A DNA stretch of 7,227 bases from an uncultured Eubacterium sp. (GTDB lineage: Bacteria; Bacillota; Clostridia; Lachnospirales; Lachnospiraceae). Both the position numbers and the translations under genes were made by a program. The notes below the pieces were generated by a model, which did not search any database, was not told the origin of the DNA, and worked only from the letters and a program-made list of their open reading frames with translations. How positions within the stretch are numbered: the first letter of the stretch is position 1; every line of letters begins with the position of its first letter. The stretch is from contig URQO01000077.1 in the NCBI GenBank assembly GCA_900550135.1, forward strand, positions 1 to 7,227. The letters are read 5' to 3'. Positions 5,869-7,227 of this stretch are shown here, piece after piece.

Positions 5869-6342
5869 CAATATTTTTCTATTTTGCTATATTTTTTTCA
5901 TATTGACAAATAAACATACTACATAAAATGGCCAATATACAATATTTTTATAAGTTTTAGGACTTTTTGATGTACTTTTTCTTCCTTTGATGGCTTACAT
6001 TATTTTAGTTTGTTCAATAATACATTGATTAATTATCTTTTTTGTTTTTTTCATGCACATTCCATCTTTTAAACTTCAATGTAGCATTATTTTTTTTGAT
6101 ATCTACAAGATTTTTTATTATTTTCTATTTTTTTCATGTACAAATTTAAACTTTCTAATTTAATTACTCTCCTAAAAGTCAATTTTTACATTACTTTAAT
6201 CAATTTATTCTTTTTTTCTTGTATATTAATCATTGAATTCTATTTTCTTTTTTTATTCAATTTAAATTTACATGGATAAATGTGTTTTATTAGTCACTTC
6301 CTGTATTTTTCCCCAAACACATTCTTCAATAAAAGCAACTTC
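5869..6342. other. Gene-free AT-rich spacer
   Basis: Roughly 470 bp of T-rich DNA (13 G/C in the 60 bases 5881-5940 by hand count) without a credible reading frame, RNA gene, strong hairpin or long repeat. I see nothing further that can be supported. Confidence 0.6.
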
Positions 6343-6428
6343 GTATATTAGCTTTAAATAGAAAAAACAGCTTATAGCATATATCAGCCTTAAATGATTA
6401 AAAAGCCAACATATACTGCTTTAAATAG
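6343..6428 (-). repeat. Three degenerate short repeats downstream of the glgP terminator
   Basis: Read on the minus strand, a unit of about 17 bp recurs three times: ATTTAAAGCAGTATATG (near 6427-6411), ATTTAAGGCTGATATATG (near 6396-6379) and ATTTAAAGCTAATATACG (near 6360-6343). The copies are about 31 and 36 bp apart, and T-runs lie between them. They begin immediately past the U-tract of the glgP terminator. Function is unknown; chance similarity in AT-rich DNA is possible but the three-fold match is better than I would expect. Confidence 0.45.
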
Positions 6429-6430
6429 TC

Positions 6431-6462
6431 AAAAAACCAGGGGCAGCGAAGCTGCCCCTGGT
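6431..6462 (-). terminator. Strong Rho-independent terminator of glgP
   Basis: A perfect 12-bp GC-rich stem, ACCAGGGGCAGC (6436-6447) with GCTGCCCCTGGT (6451-6462), closes on a 3-nt loop. On the minus strand it is followed by a T-run (complement of the A-tract 6431-6436). It lies about 114 nt beyond the glgP stop codon, so the mRNA has a moderately long 3' untranslated region. The plus-strand side has no T-tract, so it acts in one direction. Confidence 0.95.
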
Positions 6463-6575
6463 CAAGTCTTAAAACATACACTTTTTCAAGCGATGTCAAA
6501 TATATTTCAATTTGGAATCTTCTGCACTAGTCACATTTCCTTTAATTTAATTGTAATCATGCGCTCCCACAATTC

Positions 6576-7195
6576 CTATAATTCTACTGTTACTTTCTCT
6601 AAGTGCCAGATATCTCTTACATATTCTTCAATAGTTCTGTCTGATGTAAACTTACCTACGTTTGCTACGTTGAGCATTGCTGATTTTGCCCAGCCCTCTG
6701 CATCGTTGTAAGCCTTTTCAACACGTCTTTGAGCTTCTGCATATGACTGGAAGTCCTTTAAGATAAAGTATCTGTCTGCGCAACCTGTTTCTTCTGCTGT
6801 AAGAAGAGAGTTGTAAATAGGTCTGAATCTTTCAGGATCATCAGGTGAATAGAAACCATTGATTAACTGCATAAGAACCTTTCTAATATCCATGTCTGAA
6901 TTGAAGATATCCATAGGATTGTATCCACCATTGTTCTCATAGTTAATAACTTTATCAGATGATAGACCAAAGATAAATGCGTTTTCTTCGCCAACCTCTT
7001 CAACGATTTCAACATTTGCTCCGTCCATTGTACCAAGTGTAAGAGCACCATTTAACATAAACTTCATGTTACCTGTACCTGAAGCTTCTTTTGAAGCTGT
7101 AGAAATCTGCTCTGAAACATCAGCTGCTGCAAAAATAATTTCAGCATTTGATACACGGTAGTTTTCAATGAAAACAACTTTAAGCTTTCCATTGA
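6576..7195 (-). CDS. glgP: Glycogen/maltodextrin phosphorylase, C-terminal part (5' end missing)
   Basis: The enzyme releases glucose-1-phosphate from alpha-1,4-glucan chains with pyridoxal phosphate as cofactor, in the cytosol. About 206 codons are present, roughly the last quarter of a protein usually 750-830 residues long. The frame reads GKLKVVFIENYRVSNAE, AADVSEQISTASKEASG, then TGNMKFMLNGALTLGTMDGANVEI. The Lys of GNMKF (codon 7064-7062) is the family's pyridoxal-phosphate Schiff-base lysine. ENAFIFGL and the final GWAKSAMLNVANVGKFTSDRTIEEYVRDIW are also standard family sequence, so the C-terminus is intact. The Met at 7067 is internal, not the start. The gene runs to the contig end, where it is cut by adapter sequence from 7196. 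A strong terminator follows. No other glycogen gene is in view. Confidence 0.97.
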
Positions 7196-7227
7196 AGATC
7201 GGAAGAGCGTCGTGTAGGGAAAGAGTG
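7196..7227. other. Illumina TruSeq adapter contamination at contig end
   Basis: The last 32 bases begin AGATCGGAAGAGC and continue exactly as the reverse complement of the Illumina universal adapter (ending GGGAAAGAGTG). This is a technical artefact left in the assembly, not genomic DNA. It keeps the glgP frame open in reverse and would add the artificial peptide TLSLHDALPI upstream of the real FNGKLKVVF sequence. Confidence 0.97.

Noticed and set aside
6394..6711. Plus-strand frame of 105 codons crossing the glgP terminator
   Set aside because: It is antisense to the glgP 3' end and runs through the terminator hairpin; no ribosome site or family resemblance.

Overview
The window looks like a short contig from a low-GC, Gram-positive Clostridia genome, most likely Lachnospiraceae. 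I infer this from AT-rich intergenic DNA (about 20% GC in stretches I counted by hand), strong AGGAGG-type ribosome binding sites, a typical Firmicutes glycogen phosphorylase, and a minimal Hanks-type kinase of a type I associate with Lachnospiraceae. The right end is not biological. From 7196 to 7227 the sequence is the Illumina TruSeq adapter, so the window is probably a whole draft contig and the true genomic sequence stops near 7195.

Layout, left to right. (1) 12-2187, minus strand: a likely co-transcribed trio. It runs, in transcription order, from a secreted beta-rich protein of unknown function, through a protein resembling the Nmad2 (nucleotide-modification-associated) family, to a small lipoprotein. 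A good promoter (TTGACA, 17 bp, TAAAAT) lies about 210 bp upstream of the first gene. (2) 2514-2849, plus strand: a small XRE-type repressor divergent from that trio. (3) 2850-3270: a gene-free interval with a 2 x 39 bp tandem repeat, a minus-strand terminator and a strikingly GC-rich (50%), highly structured element of about 160 bp. (4) 3271-4825: a divergent pair made of a minimal Ser/Thr kinase (minus) and a 140-residue XRE-like helix-turn-helix protein (plus), separated by about 430 bp of AT-rich DNA. (5) 4977-5798, minus strand: a Lys-rich protein whose C-terminal half looks like a PD-(D/E)XK nuclease fold. (6) 5799-6435: AT-rich spacer ending in short degenerate repeats. (7) 6436-7195, minus strand: a strong terminator and the C-terminal part of glycogen phosphorylase, which carries the pyridoxal-phosphate lysine.

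Apart from glgP, the window is accessory-type content: regulators, a kinase, a nuclease-like protein, a nucleotide-modification-associated family member and secreted proteins of unknown role. I see no transposase, integrase, CRISPR array, tRNA or rRNA. The most notable biological signals are the structured GC-rich element after the kinase gene, the kinase/HTH divergent module with its non-canonical kinase residues, and the Nmad2-like protein in a secreted-protein operon. None of these proves a new system. Two gene starts (kinase and nuclease-like) are placed a few codons inside the longest open frame because good Shine-Dalgarno sequences lie at the internal ATG.
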